Origin: Chalara sp. BL73
Lineage: Eukaryota > Ascomycota > Leotiomycetes > Helotiales
DNA length: 64,000 bases
Reading direction: 5' to 3'
NCBI GenBank assembly: GCA_918026815.1
Contig: CAKJVC010000124.1
Coordinates: 186,001-250,000 of the forward strand
Shown here piece after piece: positions 47,854 to 60,297 of this stretch; the stretch's first letter is position 1; every line of letters starts with the position of its first letter. The position numbers and the translations under genes were made by a program. A model generated the notes under the pieces. The model worked only from the letters and a program-made list of their open reading frames with translations, was not told where the DNA came from and ran no database searches.

Positions 47854-48372
47854 AACGTTGGATTTGGAAGTCTTTGCTGAAGCAGAAACTAGACTGGATC
47901 CTTTTATGATGAAACATGAAATGGCAGAGGGTCAGAGAGTTATTTTCTAAGTGGCAATAATGATAACGTGTTCTAAACTCTTATGATTTAATATAGGGTA
48001 TTCATCTTGTGTGAATAGTTAAAGCCTCTTTTGACGAGGGAATTCACTTGAAATGGACCATTCAAACAGATGGCAGTACGAGTTTTGTAGTGGAGAATGC
48101 TTTATCTATGTTTCTGTATTCATAATTGGTAGTGCCTATGTGTAATTTCTGTGTTTCAATGTAAAGAAATATACTTAGTTCTATTTTTTTGGTACACATA
48201 CCGATAATTTCTATATCCAGCCTTTCCTCTACCTTCTCTGTGGTCTATCATACTAGCAAGCCCTTGCCCGGAATCGCGCTCGGCTGATGAGTAGATTTTC
48301 CTCTGTAATTTTTCTAATGTAAACGAAATATCTACACCTACGAAGACAGTTCAAAGATGTGTAAGACTGGCT
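47854..48372. other. Convergent intergenic region
   Basis: About 520 bases between the 3' ends of a plus and a minus gene, AT-rich, presumably both 3' untranslated regions. No gene seen. Confidence 0.55.
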
Positions 48373-49311
48373 CTATTCCTCGATTCCCATGATAAATTTC
48401 ACACCGTCAACAATCTCCTCCGTGACCTCCTCCACATTTGCATCCACGTCGACCGTCAAAACCGTTTCCTCATCAAGACTGCCACCAAGACTCTTCTTCG
48501 GTGGATCAAAAGATCCGAAGCTAGTCATAGCTCTAGGATCCAATGGTTTCAGCACCGGTAAGTCACCATCTTCATACAATGGTACAAATATCACTCCAAT
48601 ACCATATTCTCCTACAGACTGTCGGATCACAGTCTTGTGCCATTTCTCAAGCTCTGGGTGAGTTAGCACTAGTAAGACTGGATTGGCTTTACGGAGTCGC
48701 TCTGTCTCAGAAACTATGAAGACTGGGTTGTTGATAAATTGAGTCGTCGGTTGCGCAGGTGTCATGAAGTCACCAGCCAGTGTCGGACTCCCAATGCTGG
48801 ATGCAACTGACGTTCCTGTGATGGAAGACGAAGCGGAAGCGATGGAGCTACCCGAGCCACGTCGACTAGTAGTCGCCGAACTCCCACCGAAGCCATAGAA
48901 ACCCTCCTGTGCTGGTCGAGACTCGTCCGGGAAGAGTAGACCCGTTCGAGTCATCTTTGAGAGCCACATTCGCTGATATCGGGTTTCGTTCGGAGCTCTA
49001 GGGCCACCTAAATTGCTATCATCAAGCTCTTCTGTAGTGGCCCTAGTTGGCCGCTGAGCACCTCCTATACTCGCTGCCTTAGCGGTGGACTCGTGCAGGC
49101 TGTCGCCTTGGAAGAGCGGACATGATAGTGCCTTGGCGACAGACAGTGCTATCTGGACTTTACCTGCCACGGCTGTGGAGCCCATTAGCAGAATTATATA
49201 CTTTGGTGGCTTCCCAGTAGGTTCGGAAGTGGGGTCGGGTTTATCTGGCAGGCGGTGGACCATGGATTGTGGTGTCGCAGGTCGAGGTGAGATGAAAGGC
49301 TGGTCAGACAT
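48373..49311 (-). CDS. Gluconokinase-like P-loop protein with degenerate Walker A
   Basis: One exon, ATG at 49311, 312 residues. The frame is open further upstream but without an ATG. The strand YIILLMGS at residues 38-45, the loop GSTAVAGK at 44-51 and the following FQGDSLHE at 68-75 reproduce the gluconokinase layout (GVSGSGKS-type P-loop then GDxLHP). Here the loop carries AVAG in place of SGSG, the residue after Lys is Val instead of Ser/Thr, and the Pro after LH is Glu. About 120 residues of Ser/Gly-rich linker split the domain before VFIVSETERLRKANPVLLVLTHPELEKWHKTVIRQSV. The loss of the Mg-coordinating Ser/Thr argues against normal kinase activity. It may be a pseudokinase or regulatory relative. 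The C-terminus is acidic. Confidence 0.7.
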   Translation of the reverse strand: MSDQPFISPRPATPQSMVHRLPDKPDPTSEPTGKPPKYIILLMGSTAVAGKVQIALSVAKALSCPLFQGDSLHESTAKAASIGGAQRPTRATTEELDDSNLGGPRAPNETRYQRMWLSKMTRTGLLFPDESRPAQEGFYGFGGSSATTSRRGSGSSIASASSSITGTSVASSIGSPTLAGDFMTPAQPTTQFINNPVFIVSETERLRKANPVLLVLTHPELEKWHKTVIRQSVGEYGIGVIFVPLYEDGDLPVLKPLDPRAMTSFGSFDPPKKSLGGSLDEETVLTVDVDANVEEVTEEIVDGVKFIMGIEE

Positions 49312-49990
49312 GTTGGGCGTGATAGCGGCGTTAAGATTCCCTACAAATTGATAATGAAAGTTCAACTTAGTTCAAAATTTATTGAAAGCTCGAGGTCTAG
49401 GAGGTTTGTTTTATTGATGACATGGACCCTTCCGATTTTGTGATAACGACTAGCGTCCCTCCTTTTGTGCTGAAACCCTACGTGCCGAGAAATACGATAG
49501 TATTAAAGTGAAAAGTGCTTGATTGCTTTTCAAATGAGACAAAACGAGTGATATATACATATTGAAGGCTGAGACCAAACCTATTCCGTACACGGATCAC
49601 ATGACAATTCACGTGACACATGTGGCCTTCAACAGATAGGTACTTCGACTTGAAGCAACTTATACGCCGTCCATACGTCGATTCTTCCTGGATTAATACA
49701 TAAGTCCTATATTATAACTACTTCTAAATACTAGAGATATCTTCTATCTAACAAAGTAAATTCACGTTGTTGCTGAAATTGAATCCCTTCACTATAACCC
49801 CACTATCAAGTTAATGTAGTCATTAAAATCTGTAAACGATCTTTATCTAAGCTATAAATCCTCTTCGTGAAAGTTAGAAAACTACTATTAGCCCTGCAGA
49901 TGCTGCTGCGCCCACAATCGGAAACGGTGCACAAGTATCTGGCATGGCTTGATGTAAGAGGGCAGGAATTCTCATGGCGCTTGAGCTGCT
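49312..49990. other. Intergenic region
   Basis: About 680 bases: the promoter of the gluconokinase-like gene on one side and the 3' flank of the HET gene on the other. No feature called. Confidence 0.55.
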
Positions 49991-52125
49991 CTAGCGCAAA
50001 CTGAAGTCTTCAACTCGCCCTAGTGGCCCTTCTATAGCTCTATATAGCTCGAGATCCCCATTTGTGCTGTACCTAGATACTGTATGCCCCAAGTCCGCCA
50101 TGGACTCACCAGAGATCTCCCCATCCATGACTCCGTGCAAATAGCAATGTCCAACAAGCAGGTCCCCTTTCTCTTCTCTTCGGATTACAAAAGGATAGCG
50201 ACATCCACGGAAGATGGCCACAAAATCTCCTTCCACTGCTGCTTCAGGAACAATCGCAAAGAATCCTTGCGATGTAATCACAAATCGCCGTCCGTGAGAA
50301 ACATCATCCACAACCTCCTGGAAGTTATATGCGGAATGAGCTCTGTATATGTGACTAGTGCGAATCATGTCGTATACAGCGGGATCCACTTGGTGATCTC
50401 GAAGCATCGCAAGGGTCCTCTTTGATCGCTCTTCGTCATTGCTTAAATTATGGGCTTTCCAGGCAGCATAACGGCCGTAATGGTCGAAAGATACCAGAGA
50501 AGAGTCGTACAAGTATCGACTACCACAAACTGTGTGCCAGAAGGCAAAGTCTGCTGGCATGCCACCGGGATACGTTTTAGAGCGCAAAGCTTCGTCGCAC
50601 CACTGTTCAAGAACCTCAAAACTACCTTTAAAGTATGGTGAGAACACCTTGTCAATTTTGTCGAAGGTGTATCCTTTCAATCGGAGTGTCTCCCCATCAA
50701 GAATTGGTGCCTCATCAGATTCTCCTCCAGCACAGTAAGGCAGGCCCATCCCGATACGAACAGAATCCTTCTTTCGAGTCCAGTCAGGTATCCAAGAGGG
50801 CAGATTCGGCAGATTTGAGTATCCATCAACGTCCAGCAGTAGTTCATAGATCGACCCAACATTTTCTCGTGCAATCATGTGAGCCGCAAGAACAAATATT
50901 TGCTCCGTTGAACTTCCATAATCGACCAGCTCATTGTAATGAGTTGGGTTATCGTGAAGCCCTAGAACAGCAATGACTTTGTCGGCTGGAACTGATGTGT
51001 CGCAAGCTCGCGTGTCCCGCAGAATATCAAGGAGTCCAGTGTATACTGCTTGCCGTCTGAAGAGATTTATCGCTGGGGGAGACAGGCTTACACGACGGCT
51101 CAAGTCAATATCGAGATGAGAGACTCTACTCGTTGCTCTACAAACAACCAATCCAAACATCTGCAGGGAAACCTCTTTATTTCCGCACATTATTGTGACA
51201 TCCTTACGTAATAGACTAGAACCGGGTTTGGTGGTGTAGTCGAAAGGGGCAGGATTTGCTTTTTGATCTGCAAGTCGATACCTATGGTCTTTGACTTCTT
51301 GTAAAGTCCACGCTCGCTGGAACTGCGGGGGTCAGCCGGAACTTTTAATATTGCATTACTTTATGTATAGATCCGAGCATTGAAACATCGTTGAGGTGTT
51401 TTTGGGCTCGTTACAGGCTGATACTATTAGTAGAACAATACACTTACCCATGGTCGAGACAATATAGCCTCCAGTGCTTTCATCTCATTCTCTGTTGCCT
51501 CCCGTTTCATATCTGGCTCATAGAAATAGACTGGTGGGATGTTTGAAAGCTGCCTCGCTCTTTCTAGCTGTATTACTTCATAGTAAATAGTCTCTTGACC
51601 AGATTCAGCCTTTATTCGGGTTTTATTCGCGCGTAGACAATGTTCCGAATCGTCGCACAGCAACTTCCAATCCTCAGAAATTTCCCGGATAAAATCCATC
51701 CCAAGGTCGCTCTCGTTGGATGCTTCACCAAGATACGCCACTACTTGAGAGGCCGCAGAGAAGATTGAGCGCATCTGTCGGACTTGCGCTATACGTTCAG
51801 CGGTATCCCTTTGGTTAATACAGATTATGTCGACCCAAACAAGAAGCCGCTCTGTGTGGCGGAGGCGCTGCAGAGCCGTAGCACAGTTCTTGGTGACTTT
51901 TAAGATCGTCTCACCGCTATCATCGTCGCAGTATATAGACGTGATATCGCTAGCGTCACCCCAAGTATAAGACAGTGCGATAAAGCTGCCAACATCCTGT
52001 AGGCGAAGATGTTGTAGTGTGATGCTGATGCGGTTGCCGAGGCTGGCCGCGGGCCTAATCTTTGCAAGTCGAATCTCTCCTTCAGTTGAAAGTGGCCGAT
52101 ATTGATAATTTCTGGTGGCACACAT
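49991..52125 (-). CDS. HET-domain (heterokaryon incompatibility) protein
   Basis: Two exons on the minus strand (52125-51448 and 51322-49991) with a 125-base intron (phase 0) give 669 residues. The HET domain begins with FIALSYTWGD at residues 48-57. It continues with LLVWVDIICINQRDTAERIAQV, then across the intron SRPW and FQRAWTLQE, the conserved third block. Later come the common HET-family pieces DKVIAVLGLHD, LPSWIPDWT and the C-terminal RRFVITSQGFFAIVPEAAVEGDFVAIF with VGHCYLHGVMDGE. HET proteins mediate vegetative incompatibility and cell death after recognition; the HET domain is TIR-like. All three blocks are intact, so it looks functional. A dead relative of the same group lies at 57763-59448. 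Confidence 0.92.
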
Positions 52126-53062
52126 GACTGCTCGTGTGAACCTTCAGTTTATATGGTAGCTGTATAATGACACACGTCGCCCTGTTCTACTAGAGCAGTG
52201 TATTTTCTACACATGTCAGGAACAAAGTCTTGCACCAACACCTGGCTAGCTTAGTCCATGCTAGCTTACTGAGGTAAGAGGGTACGATTGAGAGGGCGGC
52301 GGCCCATGGAGAATGGCATAATGTAAGTTCGCTGACACACCTTGGATCTTTATGCCAAGATGTGGGGCTTTCGCCTCCCCTCCGCCCGGCGAGACATCCG
52401 GAATGCATGTTCTCAAGGCTTAAGTGCCTTCAGATTTTAGGTTTATATTCTTTCGTGACGGAGCACTTATGCTATAGCTCCGAATTTCACAGGTATATAG
52501 TTCGTCGGGCTGGGACAGGGCACAATAGCTAAAGCGGTTATACACGCCATCAACAGAAATATCAACAACACGACCAAGATCGTGGTATCTCTCTTGCTAC
52601 ATATTAATATATTATGCAGAAATGGCCGAAGAACAACAATACATTAATTATTATTCATGTCTTGCGAGGGAGAGGCTTGTAATACCTGAATCAAAAGTTT
52701 TTCTCGGCACACAGGGAGGAACCATCCCAATCTTACTAGCCTATCTTGCTACGCTCGGAACCGAGAGGTACCCCTGCGGAAGTACATTATAAAGTTTTGA
52801 TGAATAATACGTTGCTGAAGCATCATTAGAATGTCATGTATGCAACTCAGATCTTATACATTTGAACTGATGATACCAGATAAGAATCAAAGTTCAAGGG
52901 AAGTATGGCCCTTACATCCTGAAGGCATATATCTACTGTGATACTATAAGATGGAACATTCTAAAAGTTGAGAAATATTGTGAAACTCGTGAGCAAGCGA
53001 AATTCATTTGCAAAGTTGTTTTGCCCCGATAACGTATCTTGCTTTCCGATAACAGTCAGTCT
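52126..53062. other. Intergenic region
   Basis: About 940 bases between the HET gene start and the glycosidase 3' end. No coding sequence is recognised. Confidence 0.5.
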
Positions 53063-55807
53063 TCAAGGTGCTTTATGTAGACCCTCTTGCTTGACTACCC
53101 AACTTCCATCTTTTGGAAACCCTGGTGAGTCGTCTCTAGATCCTTTCCAGCCTGCAGCCATGTATGCCACTACAAAATTGGCCAGGTAAGAATCGAGCGG
53201 GTTGGGATTTGGCAAGACTCACCTGCATAAAGAAACCCGGCGTTTCCTGGCATGAACGGTGGAGGCGTCCCTCCTATACTCTAGTCAGAGCACATCACAA
53301 AGCTATGCAATATTAAACTAGGACTTACCATCGCCACCTCGTACGGCAAACCCTAGAGAGCGAATGATCAGCGAGTGCAATATTGAATTTTGGGCAAGCA
53401 TACCAGCATCATCAAATTTCCAGTAATCAAAGGCGGTCAAATGATAAATAGCACGGTCAGGCTTTCCAATCCTCGCGGAATTGATTGCAAGCACGGGCCT
53501 TCCCCATCCACGAATCTTCGGATCCGTCCATACTTCTGCGACCTTGTCTGCGGTCTTCAATGCGACGGCTGGATCAACAGCTGGAGTATCAGGAAGAATG
53601 CCCTGAAGCATGATAAGACTGCGAGGGTCCCCATTAAGAGAAGACTCATTCCACCATGAGCTGTTGAGCCCCTCGTACACGGTGTAAAGACCGTCCACTT
53701 GCGGCAGAGGAGCTAGATTTTCAGCAACGGTTATCCATTTCGTAGGAATTGCTTGGCCGAGCCTCCTCTTCCATTCGCGTGCAATATCAAGACCATATCT
53801 CCAGTATGCAAGCTAGACACAGGTTAGGTATGAACAATTTATTTCGTACTTGGGAAAGTACCTCGTATGCCAGATTCAGGCTTTGTGTCGGCGGCGTGTT
53901 TTCCGTCACTCCGTATGCCCTACATACTTCATTAGCCACTATACTTCAAAAGTAATGATCGTTTTTACGGTGGTCCGAGATCATAATTTCCTGAGGTAGC
54001 ATTCTTCCAGGCATAAGAAGCCATATAGTTGGCGGTGGCTGTCAATATTGGATCCCACCGTTCAAGAGTTTTCCGGGTGGGCGATGATTGATATGCTAAC
54101 TGTGCTAGGTACATTGGGTGGGGCTGCAAAATGTGCTGATCAGCATGTTTAACAGAAAGAAGTTTTAATAGAAATGCTGACCTGCTGCCACATGAGGAGA
54201 GAATTAATAGAACCTGGAGAGCTGACTCCTGTACCAAGCTCAGTCATTTTTGGCCATCTGGATATACGTCAGGAATGGCTAATTTAATGCGAAAGTGGAA
54301 ATACCTCGCTCCCTCCCAGCCCATAGTTTTAGCTCTGGCGAGAGATTTAGGTAGGAATGTTTCGTAGAGCTCGGGGAAAATATTATCAAAATGCTCTTGT
54401 CGACCCCAAGTAGACCAATGGGCATTGTGCCATATCACCATCTCCATGTGAAATTTACCTGAAAAAGGTTAGTGATTATCAACATATCATATCAGAATTA
54501 GGCATGCCTCACCATACCACCCGTTATTCATCAGACCGCTTTCTTGCGGTGACTGTCCTTTCGCCGCACTATTAACTCGGACATGATATTGTGATAAAAT
54601 AATGCGTCGCTGGAGCTCATCTGCCTTTGGATTCGAAGACAACGTAAGATCAATAAAACCACCCTTTCCCCAATACTGGTTCCAGCCTACAGTATTTCGT
54701 CTTTGAATTGTAGATGGGAGAGCGGGAGTCTGTTTGTCAGGTGAGAAGTGAGCTGTGAAAGTTATTGTCGAAGGAGATTGTTGGGAAGCGGATGTTGAAG
54801 AAAGAGTGAAACGATGAGCTGTAATCGTACTCGAGCCTTGAGGCTCATTTCTAGAAAGTTTGAGCGGGTTATTAGATGGCCAGCGCAAATTTAGCCAGTA
54901 GTTCGTGTTTTGCAGCTCGTGATAAACATGTACTGCATTCGCATCCCCACTATTGATAATGGTAGTGGTGTGATTTAAAGGAAAGTCATAGACTCCTGCA
55001 AATATTTCGTACTTGTAGGTTGTTGTATGAATTGGCGGATACGGGAAGTCAAATTCAACTTGGAGATCTCCAGTAGCGACGAGAGGGGAGTCAATCTGAA
55101 ACGTTACCGCATCAGAATTGAAGTCCCCGGTGGCTACCACTTTCACAAGTTCACCCTTGATTTTGAAAGTGGATAATATGACACCATTCCATAAATCAAG
55201 TGTCTGCTTGGGATCTGTGATCTGTCCTGCTGCAAGAGTGCTATTCTCGTACTTGAGACCAATGCGACCAAGATTTATGCGGTTAGGGTTAGATATAATC
55301 CACTGAGAGATTTTTGGAAGCCCAGGGTCAGGGATATCATAAGAAACATTTCTTCCGTGGGTTACCATCGCCACGCCATGGTAGTCGCTGAGCTTTTCAC
55401 TAGTACAAATTTGTTTATGTGGGGCAAGACTGTAGAAGGAACGACATGACATACCCATTTGTTGGCAATGTGTCATTGTGCCATGCCCAACTGGACAACG
55501 TGTTGAATGGCAGGAAGGTCTACAGATGCGGTTAAAATGTCGCCTTAAAAGTTAATCTTTCGAGATCATTTACCTGCATTCCTGTATTGTCGACATTGAA
55601 AGCAAAATTTCCATTACCGACTTGAAGGGGTGTTGTCACATTATCAATCAAATGCGAGCGAACAACATTATATCGAGATACGACATGTTCTCTTGCTCCG
55701 GGTAAGCTTTGTATAATGAGGGAATAATCTCTGACCTACCTGTCAATACGCCCTAATGCCAAGCCAGGCAGTACAAAGAAGGTGTAAAAGATCGAAATAG
55801 GGACCAT
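53063..55807 (-). CDS. Secreted six-hairpin glycoside hydrolase-like protein
   Basis: Twelve exons on the minus strand: 55807-55740, 55691-55574, 55519-55455, 55399-54513, 54458-54305, 54257-54182, 54123-53969, 53919-53862, 53812-53404, 53352-53329, 53273-53223, 53169-53063. They sum to 2172 bases, 723 residues, with all phases closing. The N-terminus (MVPISIFYTFFVLPGLALG) is a signal peptide. A beta-rich domain follows (TPLQVGNGNFAFNVDNTGMQ, TFLPFNTLSSWAWHN). The (alpha/alpha)6 part has NNGWYGKFHMEMVIWHNAHWSTWGR, MGWEGARWPKM, GSINSLLMWQQPHPMYLAQLAY, YGVTENTPPTQSLNLAYELAYWRYGLD and the end GTPPPFMPGNAGFLYAVAYMAAGWKG. This order fits the GH65/GH95-like six-hairpin glycosidases of fungi, acting on extracellular oligosaccharides. 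The Glu of KFHMEM and the Glu of YELAYW are candidate acidic catalytic residues. The substrate is unknown. Confidence 0.88.
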
Positions 55808-57762
55808 ACTGGATTAATTGGTTCAAGGAGGCCTAAGGTCAAGATTTTTGTGCTTCCAAATGATACGCTTTTGTACCGTTTTCACCTAAAGTCATACCTC
55901 TTACAAAACTTCATACCGGTATAAAGAATTGCCGAAAATCTGGGGAAAGTCCATCCCCAGATTATCCGTCTGTGGAAATTATCCCGAGAATATTTAAGCG
56001 ATTTACCCCCTTGATCGTGTTGCAGGCCAACGTCATAGTTCATGGACATGACTGAAATGAGGAGGCGCAAACAGATTTCGCTTTTTGGCGTGGCGCGTTT
56101 GTCGAACAAGAATAACGAGAGCCACATATATCTCTTCGGTCCTAAAATCTATTTGCACATGGCAGTAGTAGTGATAATACAGGATGTGTTCTAAAGCTTG
56201 AATAATGGTTTCTGCCACTCTTACATTTAGACCACATACATATTTGACTGGTCAGCGGATACGTCTGGAAGTAGAGTAACACTGAATGAACAAGATGCCA
56301 TTACTAATCTTCCGCTCCTCACGAGCCCCTCTTTTCGATCCATTCAGTCTGCACCGATACCGTATCCGGCCGTATTCTCGCCCTGTTCTAACCTCCCAAG
56401 TCTAACCCACAATGCTCGTTTTTAAGCAAAATGATGCTTACCGCCATTTAAATAGGGGCTTCGGCCTTGTGACAGATTTTGATCTCCAGAAATCAATTAG
56501 TAGTCTTTCTTCTTGAGAGAAATAGCAATAATTTGCATAGTCATTAAAAATTAAGCAGTCTCATTGTTGAGTTATCCTAGAGACTTGGAGTAACCATGCA
56601 ACTTAATGAAAATGGACCACAAATCAGCCAAATAAAGCATTCATTCCCCCCCAAAAAAACTCCTCACCTTGTTATTCTCATAATGTCGCGGGGAAGATGG
56701 GGAAGAAGGTGAGTATGGTACACAAATGTGTGCAGTTCATGGGGTACAATGGAAATTGCGGGCCTTGCACATGATGTGGAGAAATTGATCGAATATAATT
56801 CGGATAGTCCACTGCCCGGCTCACTAATCAAGGAGCAATTTCTACCCTAGGTTCGGAATTACCAAGTGGCCCGAGAGTCTCTTTCAATTCCTTTGTCCAT
56901 TACGGACCGGCCTCCCCACTCTTCCTGAGATCCTGTAGATGGTCAACAACGGTCCGGAAAGCTGCTCCGTTTCTAGAAATCCATCTTTATCGACATACTC
57001 CTCGATTTGCCCAATCATGGCCTTTGTATAGACGCAAATGCGCTTTCTCAAATCTCGGGCGTACAGAAATACGAATACTTCCACTAAGACATGAAACTTA
57101 GAGATAATAACTAGATGTTAGCCTAGTTTAAATTATCCCAAACTACGGCCGAGCCGCCAAGGGTGGAGGCCAGTCTGATGAGACGCAAAGATTAAAAATA
57201 AGGGAAGCTTGACTTCCTTTGGGGATGCGAGAGACTGGTCGAAAGGCAGCATAAACGAAAGCTTCTCGAGTTGCAAATAGAGAGACAGGCTGTCTAAGTG
57301 AGTGATGCCCTTGATACCAGTCCATAAATCGCCATCCGGAACGAAAAAGCCAACACACTTAAATTGCGTTAGTTCATTTACCATGGCATCATGTATAAAT
57401 GTGTTGTTTCTAAGTCAGGCATTTTGAGGAAACCTTTAAAAAATGCTGAGAATTGTAATATCACTTTAAGGGCTGGGCTCTGTTGATATTTCTAGAAATA
57501 TAATACTCGCAAATATCTTGCATAGCCCACAAGGTTTTGGCACAACCTTCAAGCAGATGGTGACCAGTTTTGCGGGCTGTGTCACTACAACTGACTCTCA
57601 ATCCCAGTTGTAGTAGGTTGCTGCCTAACTTGTGTAGCAAACATGTGTGGCACTCATTATATATGAGGCAGGTTTCTAAACGAATTACATCTTTTATTAA
57701 ACCGCCATCTCAGAAGCACATTCTCTAAATACACATAAAATTAGCACACTTTCTTTAAATTC
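55808..57762. other. Interval with no supported gene
   Basis: About 2 kb. Minus-strand frames at 56884-57084 and 57133-57384 might be relics of a larger protein (LDSLSLYLQLEKLSF; YVDKDGFLETEQLSG), but they cannot be joined or assigned. A C7A6 tract lies near 56647-56660. Confidence 0.45.
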
Positions 57763-59448
57763 ATGAATTCGCTTCCAAGGATAAAGATAGAGGACCAATT
57801 ACTCGGTTCCGAAGCATTTAAAAGCGGGGACGCCATCCTCGACAGACCTGCGAAAAGGGAGATTGAGATGAGCGATAATGAAGGCCCTAATAAGAAACGC
57901 CTGTTCCACGAAGAAACGTTCATGTACCATGCATTGCGGCCCTCAAATGAGGATACTCGACTCCTCATCTTAGAACCATCCGTAGATAAAACCGCTAGCA
58001 TTCATTGCGACATAAAGCACACAGCTATAAAAAATGCAGTAGCAGCGCCTTACGATGCCTTACCATACACTTGGGGAGCTCCTAGTGACTAAGCTGAGCG
58101 GCCATATGTACAAGATTGCAAGATGACAGTTTCCAGAAATTTATTTCTTGCTCTCAGAGCTCTTCGACATTCAACGAAGCCACGGACTTTATGGGTTGAT
58201 GCGATTTATATCAATCAGCAAAGCAATCGAGAACGCAGGAGTCAGGTGTCTTTAATGCGGGAAATCTACGGTTTGGCCCAGAAAACAATCATTTGGTTGG
58301 GAGAAGAAACTGGAGAAAGCCCGTGCGGTGGAATGGATCTCCACCTGACCTCCCATAACGTCGCCGCGGGTATTGTTCCACGGGAAGCCGTAGTACGCCG
58401 TTGTCGACACTCTTAGTTTACTCAGATCTGGGTTGTGCAAGAATTTGTCGTTGGAAAAAATGCCGAGTGTCTAATTGGGACGAAATCCTTCGGAGTAGAG
58501 AAACAGGAGTTGGCGGTTTAGCATCTTATCGACGAAGGGTATATTGGTTTCATGAGCGAAGGCGATTTTGGAATTGAAGAGACGACGCGTGTCTTGAAGA
58601 TGTTTCAGCTTAAAGGCCGCCGAATACCTCCGATAATCTCTCAGCTTCTCGCAGACTTTCATAGCCGCGGGGCTTCTGTTCCTCATGAACAAATCCACGC
58701 TTTACTAGGATTGTTTACAGACCCTAACCTTGACGCTAATATTCCGACCCCAAACTACGATAAACCATTTCGCGATGTCTGCATAGAATGGGCAATGTAC
58801 TCCCTGTTGAATGAGAAGAGTCTTGGAATCCTACATTCCTGCGAGGGACCTCGATCTGCTCCAGAATGGCCATCTTGGGTCCCCGACTGGAGTATAGCCA
58901 GGACTTCAGTCGTGAGTTTGCGAGAGGTATACCCAGGGTGGTCAGCTACAAGAGGGATTCAGCCAGAGTTTCTATTTCGGGGGGGAGCTTACTGTTGCTG
59001 GTGTTTTTATTAGCCCCTTAGAAAAATTTCATTTTCACAAGCATGAAGTCAATACTAGACGCGGCCTGGAGCAATTTCCATAATTCTTAAATGCGAAATA
59101 GCCCACCAGCATCGATGTGAGTTTCTTGCCTACGTTTATAGTATTTTACTCTAACTTGTTTAATCATTGATAGCTTTTAATCTAGATCGGCACCTTTCCT
59201 ACTTTCGCGGCAGACAGACTGTTGAATATGTTGGTCGTGCTTCTTTTGGAATTGTTCCAGAAGCTACAGCTATAGGAGATATCGTGCGCCTAATATATGG
59301 AGCCCAATTGCCATTCGTTTTCCGACCCGTTGGAAACAACTTTACCAATATGGGAGAATGTTATATGCGGAAATACGTGCAAGGGGAAGGATTGCATTAT
59401 AGCGATTCGGCTCTATCATCTCGTCTCCGCCGTTTTACCATCATATAG
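57763..59448 (+). pseudogene. HET-domain protein gene, broken
   Basis: From ATG 57763 one frame carries HET-family text: PYDALPYTWGAPSD, TLWVDAIYINQQSNRERRSQV, IWVVQEFVVG, HALLGLFTD, EWPSWVPDWS. It is interrupted by three nonsense codons in that same frame: TAA at 58090-58092, TAG at 58414-58416 and TAG at 58519-58521. No indel is needed between them. A one-base frame change then occurs at a run of seven G at 58979-58985. The neighbouring frame continues as GELTVAGVFISPLEKFHF. A likely intron near 59115-59172 leads to the family C-terminus (YVGRASFGIVPEATAIGDIVRLIYG, MGECYMRKYVQGEG), ending at 59448. The gene cannot make a full HET protein. The first stops would leave only a fragment of the TIR-like domain. 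Confidence 0.88.
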
Positions 59449-60297
59449 CAACTATCGCAAAATCAAGCAGATAAGTGTTGACAAATAGTAGCCCAGACCT
59501 GAGCTACGACGATTAGGGAGAAACGATATTTGATACAAATGGGGTAGAAATATGGTAGACAAGTCGATTCGCCTAGGGGCGCTTCTTATTAGCCTATAAA
59601 ACAGCGCCAAACACTTGCAGTTCATCAAATTGTAGATGGAAAAAAGTACCAGATTTGGATTTCCTCGACTTTCCGTGGCAGTGCGACACCTTCACTATGT
59701 ACAATTATCTACAAAATTCGGTTGCAAGAAGCTGTTAAACCGGGCAAATTCTAATGCGTAGGCTGAAATTTAGTATATTATTATTTATCAGCAATTCGTA
59801 GTCATCTCGCATTTTGTGTAGATCCATTGCTGTACTGTAACCTATATAACAAACAAAGTTAGCTTTGTCGTTTGGCCATAGTAAAATATGTGGACTCGAT
59901 CCCCTCGTAATGCAAGAATACATATGTACGGGTCCAAATCCAAGTTGAAATGTCAAACCGAGCGTTGAAGTATGGCCCAGTCATCAAGAAGTTCATAAGC
60001 TTATGCAAAAATGTGGAGCATCATGTTCTCCCTCAGCCTCGTTGATCAAATTACGCGCTAACCGGATCAGGTCAAGCATAAAGGATGGAGCTCAGCCTCT
60101 CTTTGTTACCAGAATAGGGCTTGAATAGAAATCTATCGTATTGTCTGGCGGTTATCATTGAGGCGGTGGCTAGAGTCTTGAATTCGCGGGCATGCGATTG
60201 ATGGTTTGTACTTCAACTTAACAGCACACGTTCCTTCCAATACTCTATGGTTATGCATATTGACACATAAGCACGATTAAGCACCTCATCTGGCGAT
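59449..60297. other. Promoter-side intergenic region of the dipeptidyl aminopeptidase gene
   Basis: About 850 bases, AT-rich, without a supported gene. A short minus frame at 59735-59956 has no domain. Confidence 0.5.

Noticed and set aside
56884..57384. Two minus-strand frames that might be exons of one gene
   Set aside because: No workable splice sites join them in phase and no domain is recognised.
58090..58521. Reading the in-frame stops of the HET pseudogene as recoded or read-through codons
   Set aside because: Three stops of two types plus a frameshift later in the gene fit ordinary decay better, and no recoding signal is visible.
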